27,328 nt of DNA from Thermohalobaculum sp035527255 (lineage in GTDB: Bacteria > Pseudomonadota > Alphaproteobacteria > Rhodobacterales > Rhodobacteraceae), in contig DATLAW010000133.1 in the NCBI GenBank assembly GCA_035527255.1, positions 1 to 27,328 of the forward strand, read 5' to 3'. A model generated the notes under the pieces. The model worked only from the letters and a program-made list of their open reading frames with translations. It had not been told where the DNA came from and ran no database searches. The position numbers and the translations under genes were made by a program. Within the stretch, counting starts at the first letter, position 1. The number at the start of each line of letters is the position of its first letter. Of the stretch, positions 1-8,127 are shown in pieces.

Positions 1-25
1 GCGCCGGTCGTTGACCTGATCCGCC

Positions 26-733
26 TCACCCCTGCGCCGCCTTCCACGCCGCATAGCGCGCCTTGGTCGCCTCGTTCATTGGGTACAGCCCCGGCAATTC
101 CGCGCCGCGCTGGACCTCGTCCATGATCCAGCCCTCCATCCGCTCCTGCTCCGGCCCCTCGGCTAGAACCTGATCCAGATAGGCCGCCGGGATCAGCACC
201 GCGCCGTCGCTGTCTGCCACCACGATGTCGTCCGGGAACACCGCGACGCCGCCACAACCCACTGGCTCCTGCCAACCGGCAAAGATCATCGAGGTGACCG
301 CCGCTGGTGCCGCTACACCCCGGCAGAACAGCGGCAAGCCGGTGCCCAGGACGCCGTCGATATCGCGCAAGACCCCATCAGTCACCAACCCGGCAACGCC
401 GCGCATTTTCATCCGGGCGCACAGGATGTCGCCGAAGATGCCCGCATCGGTCACCCCCATGGCATCGACCACGGTGACGCATCCCTGCGGCATCGCTTCG
501 ATGGCGGCGCGGGTCGAGACCGGCGAGCCCCAGGCTGCCGGGGTCGCCAGATCCTCGCGTGCGGGCACAAACCGCAGGGTGAACGCAGGCCCAACCACGC
601 GGCCTTGCCCCGGCACCAACGGCAAGGTGCCGCGCATCCAGACATTGCGCAGACCCTTCTTCAGTAGGATTGTGGCGATGGTCGCGGTGGTCACCCGCAT
701 CAGAATTTCGTGCGCTTCAGGGTGGATAGGCAC
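26..733 (-). CDS. RraA-family aldolase/decarboxylase-like protein
   Basis: A 235-residue protein of the RraA / HMG aldolase fold. The family signature is present: Gly-Asp at residues 101-102 and the TDGVLRD motif with Arg123 and Asp124. In characterised 4-hydroxy-4-methyl-2-oxoglutarate aldolases these residues bind the metal-held oxoacid. Family members cleave or decarboxylate oxoacids such as HMG and oxaloacetate; others only bind RNase E. The retained Arg-Asp pair favours an enzyme here. The start is GTG with GGAG seven bases upstream. The gene is divergent from the tartrate dehydrogenase operon, so a role in breaking down an oxoacid made by that pathway is plausible but inferred. The C-terminal tail is longer than in minimal RraA proteins (about 160 residues). 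Confidence 0.88.
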   Translation of the reverse strand: MPIHPEAHEILMRVTTATIATILLKKGLRNVWMRGTLPLVPGQGRVVGPAFTLRFVPAREDLATPAAWGSPVSTRAAIEAMPQGCVTVVDAMGVTDAGIFGDILCARMKMRGVAGLVTDGVLRDIDGVLGTGLPLFCRGVAAPAAVTSMIFAGWQEPVGCGGVAVFPDDIVVADSDGAVLIPAAYLDQVLAEGPEQERMEGWIMDEVQRGAELPGLYPMNEATKARYAAWKAAQG

Positions 734-878
734 AGGCTGTCTCCTCGATCGAATTTGGAGCGTGACGAATGGCGGCGAACCGCTCGCCTGTCAATAAAAC
801 ACCTGTAAAATCACCCTCATGCTCGCAACCCGGTTTGATTGGCCTTGCGTATCGGTTATGTTGCACTGCAAGATAGTT

Positions 879-907
879 TCCGAATGGTAAGGTCCGAATG
901 GTTAAGG
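879..907. repeat. Direct repeat in the divergent promoter region
   Basis: TCCGAATGGT occurs at 879-888 and again at 893-902, each followed by a near-identical AAGG or TAAGG. The period is 14 bases. The copies lie just upstream of the tartrate dehydrogenase start, within the 189-base gap separating it from the divergent RraA-type gene. They could be a paired regulator-binding site. The second copy abuts the ribosome-binding region, so a leader or operator role is equally possible. No function is shown by sequence alone. Confidence 0.35.
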
Positions 908-922
908 GTAGGGGCGCGGTGA

Positions 923-1996
923 ATGGCTAAACACAAGATTGCAGTGATCCCCGGCGACGGCATCGGCAACGAGGTCATGCCCGAGGGGCTGCGGGCAATC
1001 GAGGCTGCCGGCGCACTGACCGGGATCGATTTCGACTTCCAGCATTTCGACTGGTCATGCGAGCGCTACAAGGCCACCGGCGCGATGATGCCGGAGGACG
1101 GCATCGCGCAACTTCGCGACCATGACGCCATTTTCCTCGGCGCCGTCGGCTTTCCCGGCGTGCCCGACCATATCTCGCTGTGGGGCCTCTTGGTCCCGAT
1201 CCGGCGTGAGTTTGACCAGTATGTGAATCTTCGCCCGGTTCGCCTGTTGCCCGGCATCACCCCTCCAGTGCGCGACAAGCAGCCAGGCGATATCGACTTT
1301 TGGGTGGTGCGCGAGAACACCGAGGGCGAGTACAGCCAGGTTGGTGGCATTATGTTCGCCGGTACCGAGCGCGAGTTTGTCACCCAGCAGTCGGTCTTTA
1401 CCCGCAAGGGCTGCGACCGGATCGTGCGCTACGCTTTCGAGCTGGCCAAGGCCAAGGGTAAGTCCCGAGTCGACGGCGCCACCAAATCGAACGGCATCTT
1501 TATCTCGATGCCCTATTGGGACCAGCGCTTCAACACCGTCGCCGCCGAGTATCCGGAGATCGAAAACCAGCTCCACCACATCGATATCTTGTGCGCCCGC
1601 CTGGTGATGCAACCGGAGCGTTTCGAGGTGATCGTCGCCACCAACCTGTTCGGCGATATCCTCAGCGACCTCGGCCCCGGTGTCACCGGCACCATCGCCG
1701 TCGCCCCCGCCGCCAACATCAACCCCGAACGTTTGCACCCCTCGATGTTCGAGCCGGTGCATGGCTCGGCGCCAGATATCGCCGGGATGGCGATCGCCAA
1801 TCCAATCGGCCAGATCTGGTCAGCCTCAATGATGCTCGATCATCTGGGCGAGCCGGAAGCCGCCGCCGCGATTATCCGCGGTATCGAGACGGTGCTTGGC
1901 TCCAACAATGCCCCGAAAACGCCGGACCTTGGCGGCTCGGCCCGTACGTTGGATCTGGGCCAGGCCATCGCCGATGCCATCGCGGCGGGCGCCTGA
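923..1996 (+). CDS. ttuC: Tartrate dehydrogenase/decarboxylase (D-malate dehydrogenase type)
   Basis: A 357-residue NAD-dependent beta-decarboxylating dehydrogenase of the isocitrate/isopropylmalate family. GDGIG is at residues 11-15. Substrate arginines are at Arg94, Arg104 and Arg130. The catalytic pair is Tyr137 and Lys188 (in TKSNG), and metal aspartates are Asp221, Asp245 and Asp249. HGSAPDIAG near residue 280 indicates NAD preference. The segments LWGLLVPIRREFDQYVNLRP and MPYWDQR are typical of tartrate dehydrogenases, which oxidise tartrate, decarboxylate meso-tartrate to glycerate and D-malate to pyruvate. A G-rich Shine-Dalgarno (AGGGG) lies eight bases before ATG. It is first in an operon with malonyl-CoA decarboxylase four bases downstream. 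The exact substrate cannot be fixed from sequence. The protein is cytoplasmic. Confidence 0.88.
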   Translation: MAKHKIAVIPGDGIGNEVMPEGLRAIEAAGALTGIDFDFQHFDWSCERYKATGAMMPEDGIAQLRDHDAIFLGAVGFPGVPDHISLWGLLVPIRREFDQYVNLRPVRLLPGITPPVRDKQPGDIDFWVVRENTEGEYSQVGGIMFAGTEREFVTQQSVFTRKGCDRIVRYAFELAKAKGKSRVDGATKSNGIFISMPYWDQRFNTVAAEYPEIENQLHHIDILCARLVMQPERFEVIVATNLFGDILSDLGPGVTGTIAVAPAANINPERLHPSMFEPVHGSAPDIAGMAIANPIGQIWSASMMLDHLGEPEAAAAIIRGIETVLGSNNAPKTPDLGGSARTLDLGQAIADAIAAGA

Positions 1997-2000
1997 CGCC

Positions 2001-3317
2001 ATGCCCACCTTCAACGACCTTCTCGCCACGGTGCTGGAGCGCGGCACTCGTCTGATCGACTGGCGTGGGTCCGAGCGCGCGACACCTGAGGCACTGGCCC
2101 GCCACTGCGCCGATCTTCTGTCGTCGAAGGGCGAGGCCACCGGAGTGGCATTGGCGGCGCGCATTCTCGAAGGCTACGACGGGCTCGACCCAGCGGGCCG
2201 CCGCGCCTTCTTCCAGTCGCTCGCCGCCGAGTATGACCCTGATCCGGAGGCGGTAACCGCCGCCGCCGAGCGCTATGCCGCCGAACGCTCCTCGGCTGCG
2301 CTGGCCAGCCTCGCCGCTGTGACGGAGACCCGGCGGCACGAGTTGTTCCGTCGGCTGAACCTGGCGCCAGACGGCACTGGGCGCCTGGTGTCGATGCGGG
2401 CCGACCTGCTGACAATGCTGCGCGACGATCCGGAGTTTGCCCGCATCGACGCCGATTTCCGCCACCTGCTCGGATCGTGGTTCAATCGGGGTTTTCTGGT
2501 CATGCGCCCGATTGACTGGAACACCCCAGCCGCAATTCTAGAGAAAATCATCGCCTACGAGGCGGTCCACGAAATCGACAGCTGGGACGAACTTCGCCGC
2601 CGAGTCGGCCCCGAGGACCGGCGCTGCTTTGCCTTCTTCCATCCCTCGATGCCGAACGAGCCGCTGGTCTTCGTCGAGGTCGCCTTGACCCGCGCAGTCC
2701 CCGGATCGATACAAGCGCTGCTGGCATCGGAGCGCCAACAGATCGCCCCGCGCGATGCCACCACCGCAGTCTTCTACTCGATCTCCAACTGCCAGACCGG
2801 CCTCAAGGGCGTCTCGTTCGGTGCCTTCCTGATCAAGCAGGTGGCCGAGGATCTGGCTCACGCCCTGCCGAAGCTCGAGAACTTTGTCACCCTCTCGCCG
2901 GTACCCGGCCTGTCGCGGTGGCTGGCTGACGAGGCAAAACGCGACCCGGACCTGCCCGCGGCCAGGGTCCTGGCGTTGATCAATGCCAACCACTGGCGCG
3001 ACGACCCGAAACGGGCGACCGAGCTCGAGGCGCTGCTGTTGCCGCTGGTGGCGCGCTACTTCGTCGACGCCAGACGTGGCGATGGCCAGCCACCCGACCA
3101 GGTCGCCCGATTCCACCTCGGCAACGGCGCGCAGTTGCTTGACATCCACTGGATGGGCGATACCTCGGAGAAGGGGCTGGCGCAGTCCTTCGGGACCATG
3201 GTCAACTATCTCTACGACCTCGACAAGATCGAGGAGAACCACGAAGCCTATGCCGCCGAGGGCAAGGTCACCGCCTCGCGCAAGGTCCGCAACCTCGCCG
3301 CCGCAGCCCGAAAATAA
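2001..3317 (+). CDS. Malonyl-CoA decarboxylase
   Basis: A 438-residue protein matching malonyl-CoA decarboxylase (MLYCD / rhizobial MatA family), which converts malonyl-CoA to acetyl-CoA and CO2. The N-terminal helical part is followed by a GNAT-like catalytic part with FFHPSMPNEPLVFVEVALT (about 212-230), YSISNCQTGLKG with the catalytic-serine region at 260-262, and RFHLGNGAQL with the expected catalytic His372. An in-frame upstream extension exists but overlaps the preceding gene; ATG at 2001, four bases after the tartrate dehydrogenase stop, gives a normal N-terminus. It has no mitochondrial-type leader. No malonyl-CoA synthetase (MatB) or malonate carrier gene lies beside it, so its malonyl-CoA may come from the aldehyde dehydrogenase encoded eight bases downstream (inference). 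Confidence 0.93.
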   Translation: MPTFNDLLATVLERGTRLIDWRGSERATPEALARHCADLLSSKGEATGVALAARILEGYDGLDPAGRRAFFQSLAAEYDPDPEAVTAAAERYAAERSSAALASLAAVTETRRHELFRRLNLAPDGTGRLVSMRADLLTMLRDDPEFARIDADFRHLLGSWFNRGFLVMRPIDWNTPAAILEKIIAYEAVHEIDSWDELRRRVGPEDRRCFAFFHPSMPNEPLVFVEVALTRAVPGSIQALLASERQQIAPRDATTAVFYSISNCQTGLKGVSFGAFLIKQVAEDLAHALPKLENFVTLSPVPGLSRWLADEAKRDPDLPAARVLALINANHWRDDPKRATELEALLLPLVARYFVDARRGDGQPPDQVARFHLGNGAQLLDIHWMGDTSEKGLAQSFGTMVNYLYDLDKIEENHEAYAAEGKVTASRKVRNLAAAARK

Positions 3318-3325
3318 GGATTCTG

Positions 3326-4750
3326 ATGAACCTCCAGCCAGCACCTGAGGACCCGCAGGCCGGCCATGCCCCGATCGCGGCCCAGATCACCCGCGCCCGC
3401 GCTGCCATGGCAACCCTGAAGGGCGCCAGCCAGGCCCGTATTGACGAGGCCGTCACGGCGCTGGCCTGGGCGATATACAAACCGGAACACGCGAGCGAGC
3501 TGGCCAAGCTTGCGGTTGCCGATACCGGCCTCGGCAATATCCCCGACAAGATCACCAAAAACACCCGGAAAACCTTCGGCGCGCTGCGCGACCTTCTGCG
3601 GGCCAAAACTGTCGGCATCATCGAGGAGGACCCGGCCAAGGGTCTGGTGAAATACGCCAAGCCGGTCGGCGTCGTCGCCGCCATTTGTCCCTCGACCAAC
3701 CCGGCCGCGACCCCCGCCAACAAGGCGATGATGTCGCTGAAGGGCGGCAACGCGGTGATCGTCGCGCCATCGCCCGCCGGTTATTCCACCACCGCGCGCT
3801 ATGTCGATCTGGCCCGGGCCGAATTGACAAAGGCCGGGTTCGATCCCGACCTGATCCAGATCCTGGTTGCCCCGGTCGACAAGGCCGCGACCCAGGCGCT
3901 GATGACCATGGCTGATCTGGTGGTGGTCACCGGATCGCAAAACAACGTCCGGCGGGCTTATTCATCCGGCACGCCCGCTATTGGCGTCGGCGCCGGCAAC
4001 GTCCCGGTGATTGTCGACGAGACCGCCGATCTGGATGTTGCCGCCGACAAGATCATGCGCTCGAAGATTTTCGACAACGCGACCTCATGCTCATCCGAGA
4101 ATTCAGTGATCCTGCTGGATGCGGTCTACGACGACACCATCGCCGCGTTGCAGCGGGCAGGGGGTTTCCTCGCGACCGGCGGCGCTCGCCAGCGGGTGCT
4201 CGACACGCTGTGGCAAAACGGCAATCTCAACCGCCACATCATCGCCAAGGACATGCCGGTGCTGGCCGAAGCCTTCGAACTCGGCGAGGGTGCCGCCGCC
4301 GCGAAATTTCTCATGGTCGAGGAGACCGGCATCGGCGAGGACTTCCCGCTGTCGGGCGAAAAGCTATCGCTGGTCCTCACCGTCTACCGCGCCCGCGACT
4401 TTGCCCACGCCAAGCAACTGGTCCACGACATCCTGGCGCATGAGGGCATGGGTCATTCCTGCGGCATCCACACGAGCCTGCCCGAACGCGCCAGCGCCCT
4501 GGCCGAAGACCTCGACGTGGTCCGGGTGCTGGTCAACCAGGCCCACACCTTCGGCAACGGCGGCAGCTTTGACAACGGGCTACCCTTCACCCTGTCGATG
4601 GGCTGCGGCACCTGGGCCGGCAACTCGATCACCGAGAACCTGAACTACAAGAACTTCATCAATATCACCCACCTGGTGACAACGATCCCCGAGGACAGGC
4701 CGTCGGAGGAGGCGCTGTTCGGCGGGTATTGGGCGAAGTTTGGGAAATGA
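3326..4750 (+). CDS. CoA-acylating aldehyde dehydrogenase (SauS-like)
   Basis: A 474-residue ALDH-superfamily enzyme of the CoA-acylating type. The catalytic Cys255 lies in FDNATSCSSENS, where acylating enzymes carry FDN..-C-.SE and not the hydrolytic ALDH motif. The nucleotide-fold segment PSTNPAATPANKAMMSLKGG is at 122-141, and the C-terminal signature GGSFDNGLPFTLSMGCGTW is around 411-429. From memory the closest characterised relatives are acylating sulfoacetaldehyde dehydrogenases (SauS). The Shine-Dalgarno AAGGA overlaps the stop codon of the malonyl-CoA decarboxylase, so translation is probably coupled. Because malonate semialdehyde is the carboxylate counterpart of sulfoacetaldehyde, oxidation of malonate semialdehyde to malonyl-CoA is an attractive role here. 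That substrate is inferred; succinate semialdehyde, acetaldehyde or sulfoacetaldehyde remain possible. Confidence 0.87.
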   Translation: MNLQPAPEDPQAGHAPIAAQITRARAAMATLKGASQARIDEAVTALAWAIYKPEHASELAKLAVADTGLGNIPDKITKNTRKTFGALRDLLRAKTVGIIEEDPAKGLVKYAKPVGVVAAICPSTNPAATPANKAMMSLKGGNAVIVAPSPAGYSTTARYVDLARAELTKAGFDPDLIQILVAPVDKAATQALMTMADLVVVTGSQNNVRRAYSSGTPAIGVGAGNVPVIVDETADLDVAADKIMRSKIFDNATSCSSENSVILLDAVYDDTIAALQRAGGFLATGGARQRVLDTLWQNGNLNRHIIAKDMPVLAEAFELGEGAAAAKFLMVEETGIGEDFPLSGEKLSLVLTVYRARDFAHAKQLVHDILAHEGMGHSCGIHTSLPERASALAEDLDVVRVLVNQAHTFGNGGSFDNGLPFTLSMGCGTWAGNSITENLNYKNFINITHLVTTIPEDRPSEEALFGGYWAKFGK

Positions 4751-4799
4751 CTGGGGTCAGACCGTCGTCCAACGACGACACACAAACCGGAGCATGGCC

Positions 4800-5324
4800 A
4801 TGACTGACCACCCAGTTCCCGGCCAACCTTTCCCGCGTCTCGATTTGCCACGCGTCGGTGGCGGGCGGTTGATTATCGGTGATTTGAAGCCGGGCTTCAT
4901 GACCGTTCTCAACGTCTATCGCGGGCTGCACTGCCCGCGCTGCGCCGACCAACTGGCCGATATCGTCGCCAACAAGGCGCAGTTCGACGCCCTTGGGGTT
5001 GATGTCATCTCGATCTCGACCGACCCTCAGGACCGGGCCGAGAAAGCCGTTGCCGAATGGGGCCTGGGCGACATGGCGGTCGGCTATGATCTGTCGATCG
5101 GTGTCGCGCGATCGCTGGGGCTCAGCATCTCGCATACGATCCGCGAGGCCGAACCGGCCCTTTTCGCTGAAGCGGCAATCTTCTTCATCCAGCGTGACGG
5201 CCGGCTTTGGGGCTCATCAATTAACACTTTCCCGTTCCTGCGCCCAACCGCCGAACAGCTTCTCGATGCCGTGGGAATGGCTAAAGAACGTAACTACCCG
5301 CCGCGCGGAGACGTGGCTGCATAA
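4800..5324 (+). CDS. Redoxin / AhpC-TSA-like peroxiredoxin-family protein
   Basis: A 174-residue thioredoxin-fold protein. The redox motif is LHCPRC with Cys45 and Cys48, preceded by YRG, as in a peroxiredoxin-like subgroup with CxxC and not in classical AhpC. A second conserved block, DVISISTDP, follows at about 68-76. ATG at 4800 is preferred over ATG at 4794 because CCGGAG lies seven bases before 4800 but only one base before 4794. It is the last gene of the + strand operon, 49 bases after the aldehyde dehydrogenase. It may protect or reduce thiol enzymes of the pathway, such as the Cys-dependent aldehyde dehydrogenase, but that link rests only on position. No signal peptide is seen, so it is probably cytoplasmic. 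Confidence 0.8.
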   Translation: MTDHPVPGQPFPRLDLPRVGGGRLIIGDLKPGFMTVLNVYRGLHCPRCADQLADIVANKAQFDALGVDVISISTDPQDRAEKAVAEWGLGDMAVGYDLSIGVARSLGLSISHTIREAEPALFAEAAIFFIQRDGRLWGSSINTFPFLRPTAEQLLDAVGMAKERNYPPRGDVAA

Positions 5325-5347
5325 ACCCGGAGCGCGGCGGGGGTAAT

Positions 5348-5366
5348 GGCGGGACTGAATCCCGCC
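5348..5366. terminator. Stem-loop between convergent genes
   Basis: GGCGGGA and TCCCGCC form a perfect seven-base-pair stem around the loop CTGAA. It lies 23 bases after the redoxin stop and 15 bases beyond the stop of the convergent dioxygenase gene. It has no strong U-tract on either strand, so it is a weak candidate for a bidirectional terminator or a 3-prime stabilising hairpin. Confidence 0.4.
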
Positions 5367-5381
5367 GCCTGCGCAGCAACC

Positions 5382-6248
5382 TCAAGCCCCTACCGGCGCT
5401 GCCTTCCCCCGCACCTGCGTCCGGTGCATCAGCCGCCGCGCTGCCGGATCAAACGGATCCCTCCGGTGCAGCGTCGCCCGGTTGTCCCAGATCAGCACGT
5501 CGCCGACCCGCCAGCGGTGCATGTAGCAATATTCCGGCCGTGTCGCATGGGCCCACACCTCGTCCAACAGCGCCTCTGATTCCGCCCGCTCCAACCCCTC
5601 GACCCAGGCGTTGCGCCGCCGCCCCAGATACAGCGCCTCGTGCCCGGTGCGCGGGTGGCGGCAGATCGCCGGGTGGTAGGCGCCCGGGGCCTTCAGCGGG
5701 TCATCCGTCGCCTCGACCCCCTGGCGTAGATAGCCGCCCGAATTGTAGGTGCCGTCATGCTTGATCCGGCGCCCCTCGATGCGGGCGCGCAAGGCCGGGT
5801 CCATCCCGACCAGTGCCGCGACCATCCTGGCAACCCAGGTGTCACCACCCTCCGCCGGTACCTCCAGCGCATACAGCAGCGAGGCGTCGGGCGGGTTCTC
5901 CAGATAGCTCATATCGGTGTGCCACACTGCCTCGCCGGCCCCCAGCGAGCCGATCGGCACGCCGTTCGCGTCCTTGATGTTCGACACCACGTACAGCTCC
6001 GGCAGCCCGGCCACCACGGTCTTGCCAGCCTCGTTCACCGGCGCCTCGTCAAGATCCCCCAGCCGCCGCGAGAACGCCACCAGGTCTTCAGGCGACAACG
6101 TCTGCCCCCGGATCAGCAACGCCGAGGTGCTGTCGAAGCAATTCTCGATGTCCGCCATCTGCGATTGATTGAGGCGCTTCAGATCGACGTCAACGATCTC
6201 GATTCCTAGCGCCGCACCCAGCGGGCGAGTATTCAGGCCGCGGCTCAT
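5382..6248 (-). CDS. TauD/TfdA-family 2-oxoglutarate-dependent dioxygenase
   Basis: A 288-residue Fe(II)/2-oxoglutarate dioxygenase. The iron triad is intact: His110 and Asp112 in WHTDMSY and His261 in DNRATLH. The 2-oxoglutarate-binding arginine lies in RRLMHR (271-276). The N-terminus LNTRPLGAALGIEI is typical of TauD proteins. ATG at 6248 overlaps the ligase stop as ATGA (6245-6248), so the two genes are translationally coupled with the ligase first. A longer reading frame extends into the ligase gene but carries no family sequence. Family members hydroxylate taurine, sulfonates, aryloxyacids, carnitine precursors or other carboxylates; the substrate here is unknown. Pairing with an acyl-CoA ligase suggests one carboxylic acid handled by both enzymes. 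Confidence 0.88.
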   Translation of the reverse strand: MSRGLNTRPLGAALGIEIVDVDLKRLNQSQMADIENCFDSTSALLIRGQTLSPEDLVAFSRRLGDLDEAPVNEAGKTVVAGLPELYVVSNIKDANGVPIGSLGAGEAVWHTDMSYLENPPDASLLYALEVPAEGGDTWVARMVAALVGMDPALRARIEGRRIKHDGTYNSGGYLRQGVEATDDPLKAPGAYHPAICRHPRTGHEALYLGRRRNAWVEGLERAESEALLDEVWAHATRPEYCYMHRWRVGDVLIWDNRATLHRRDPFDPAARRLMHRTQVRGKAAPVGA

Positions 6249-7825
6249 CGCGCCATCTCGGCGATCAGCTCTGCCAGCTTCATCCGCTGCACCTTTCCCG
6301 ACGGCCCCTTCGGCAGGTCGTCGAGGATATGCACCCGGTCCGGCGCCTTGAACGCCCCGACCTGCACGCGGCAAAGCGCTAGCAGCTCTGCCTCGCTCAC
6401 GGTGCCGCCCTCGGTCAGCCGCACGGCCGCCTCGACCTGCTGGCCATAGTTGACCGAGGGCACGGCGAAGGCCGCCGCCTCGAGCACTTCGGCATGCAGC
6501 AACAGCGCCTCATCGATCTCGCGCGGGGCGATATTCTCGCCGCCCTTGATGATCAGCTCCTTACGCCGCCCGGTGACATACAGATAACCGTCCGCATCCA
6601 TGTGGCCTAGGTCGCCGGTCAGGAACCAACCGTCTTCAGTAAAAGCCTCCGCCGTCGCCTCCGGGTTCTTCAGATAGACCCGGAACACATTGTCGCCGCG
6701 GATGGCGATCTCGCCGCTGACCATCCGGGGCACCTCGCGGTTCTCCGGCCTCAGGATCGCCACCTCGTTGCCGTAAGCCATGCCGGGCGAGCCATATTTC
6801 CGCTTCCCCGGCGGCATCGGGTTCGAGGTGATCTGGGCCGAGGTTTCGGTCAGCCCCATGGTCTCGATCAGCACTAGCCCGAACAATTCCTCGAAGGCCT
6901 TGTGAACCTCAGGTGCCAGCGGTGCCGAGGCCGAACGGGCGAACCGCACTTTGGTCAGCCGATCACGCGGCGGCGCCCCGTCCGCCTCCGCTGCGCGCAG
7001 CAGGTACTGGAATTGCGTAGGTACGGCGGAAAACCAGGTGCATTCATGGGTCACCAGCTGGTCCCAGAACCCGCTGACACTGAAGCGCGTCGGCACCACC
7101 ATCGACATGCCACCGACCAGCGTGCTCATCAGCGTCACGCAAAAGCCGTTGATATGAAACAGTGGCAACATCAGCAGCGCCCGATCGGCCGAGGTCAGCT
7201 CGTGCGCGATTACGGTGTTCTCACCGCCACACAGTGGCGCCCGCTGGCGCAGCACGGCCCCCTTCGGTTTGCCGGTTGTGCCGGAGGTGTACATCAGCAG
7301 GCCATCGACATTGTTATCATGATCGATGATGGCGGCACGGGTGCCAGTAACCTCGACCGGCCAGACCGGCCCGGTGACAGTATTGCACAGGATCACCCGG
7401 ATCGGGCGGGCGACGCCCTGCAAAATTTGCCGCAGACGCGGCTCCTCCTCCGGGCTGACGAAGATGATCGTGGTCTCGGAATGCTCGATCACATAGGCAA
7501 TCTGCGGGTCGCCCGCCGCCAGATTGATCGGCGCCGTGACCCGCCCGCCATACAGCGTGCCCAACATCACCAGCACCGAGCCCCAGGAATTCTGCATCAT
7601 CACCGAGACGGTTTGTTGGTGGGTCACGCCCAATTCTGACAATGCATTGGAAAATGAATTTAAAGCAGTTCTGAGTTCCCGGTAATTCACCTGAAATCCG
7701 GTGCCTGGGATGATCATAAACGGCATTTCCGGTCGCGTCGCTGCGTGAGCATCGACGAAATCCCGGACCGAACGGTCGCCAACCAGTGATCCCATCCGCT
7801 GCGCGCTCCACTCTATTGTCTTCAC
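6245..7825 (-). CDS. AMP-dependent acyl-CoA synthetase/ligase
   Basis: A 526-residue adenylate-forming CoA ligase (ANL superfamily). Motifs in order: P-loop YTSGTTGKPKG at 179-189, LPLFHINGF near 220-228, MGLTETSA at 323-330, TGDLGHMDADGYLYVTGRRK (403-422) with the hinge, KGGENIAPREIDEAL, and the C-terminal catalytic lysine in GPSGKVQRMKL (Lys511). It activates a carboxylic acid through an acyl-AMP to the CoA thioester. The start shown is GTG with little Shine-Dalgarno; an internal ATG at 7795 (residue 11) with GGAG ten bases upstream is an alternative. The acid cannot be named; size and motifs suit short or medium carboxylates. It is the first gene of a two-gene unit with the TauD-type enzyme and has an unusually long region upstream. 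Confidence 0.9.
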   Translation of the reverse strand: MKTIEWSAQRMGSLVGDRSVRDFVDAHAATRPEMPFMIIPGTGFQVNYRELRTALNSFSNALSELGVTHQQTVSVMMQNSWGSVLVMLGTLYGGRVTAPINLAAGDPQIAYVIEHSETTIIFVSPEEEPRLRQILQGVARPIRVILCNTVTGPVWPVEVTGTRAAIIDHDNNVDGLLMYTSGTTGKPKGAVLRQRAPLCGGENTVIAHELTSADRALLMLPLFHINGFCVTLMSTLVGGMSMVVPTRFSVSGFWDQLVTHECTWFSAVPTQFQYLLRAAEADGAPPRDRLTKVRFARSASAPLAPEVHKAFEELFGLVLIETMGLTETSAQITSNPMPPGKRKYGSPGMAYGNEVAILRPENREVPRMVSGEIAIRGDNVFRVYLKNPEATAEAFTEDGWFLTGDLGHMDADGYLYVTGRRKELIIKGGENIAPREIDEALLLHAEVLEAAAFAVPSVNYGQQVEAAVRLTEGGTVSEAELLALCRVQVGAFKAPDRVHILDDLPKGPSGKVQRMKLAELIAEMAR

Positions 7826-7894
7826 GCCAATCTATGAGGCAGGCGGAAGCAATGCACAACTCGTAGGTGCGCATATTGCGCCCGATGCGTGGGG

Positions 7895-7919
7895 GCACCT
7901 CCCCAAGGCGGGGTGGTGC
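7895..7919 (-). promoter_or_regulatory. Imperfect stem-loop in the ligase leader
   Basis: GCACCTCCCC and GGGGTGGTGC form a ten-position stem with one T-T mismatch (A-A in the minus-strand RNA) around a five-base loop, about 70 bases upstream of the ligase GTG. In the minus-strand transcript it would sit in the 5-prime leader. It is not followed by a U-tract, so it is a leader structure more than an obvious terminator. Confidence 0.35.
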
Positions 7920-8028
7920 ACCAAGGCGCTCCGAGGGACTCACCGCCCATCGCTTGAGCAGGTGCCCGTTTGCGGTTACAATCCCGCCAACATCACTGGA
8001 GGTGCGCCAGATCTGGTCGGGGTGTTAG

Positions 8029-8127
8029 ATGTTCAATGAAGATTTAGTGACGCTTATGAAAGAAAATTTATTGGTTACATTATGGGTATTCGCAGCAGTA
8101 ACGTATTTTATTCAAAGAATTCGATAA
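8029..8127 (+). CDS. Possible 32-residue small membrane protein
   Basis: ATG at 8029 opens a 32-codon frame ending TAA at 8125-8127. The peptide starts with a polar segment (MFNEDLVTLMKEN) and continues with a hydrophobic run (LLVTLWVFAAVTYFI), ending QRIR. This is the layout of a single-pass small membrane protein with a basic C-terminus. GGGG lies six bases before ATG, a modest ribosome-binding site. Codons are AT-rich (TTA, ATT, GTA), unlike neighbouring genes. The frame lies in an AT-rich stretch that also carries a minus-strand promoter candidate, so it may be chance. I recognise no homologue. Confidence 0.25.
   Translation: MFNEDLVTLMKENLLVTLWVFAAVTYFIQRIR

Noticed and set aside
1055..1762. 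A 235-codon minus-strand frame inside the tartrate dehydrogenase gene
   Set aside because: It is the complement of a conserved enzyme, is rich in Gly/Asp/Val without motifs, and has no ribosome-binding site.
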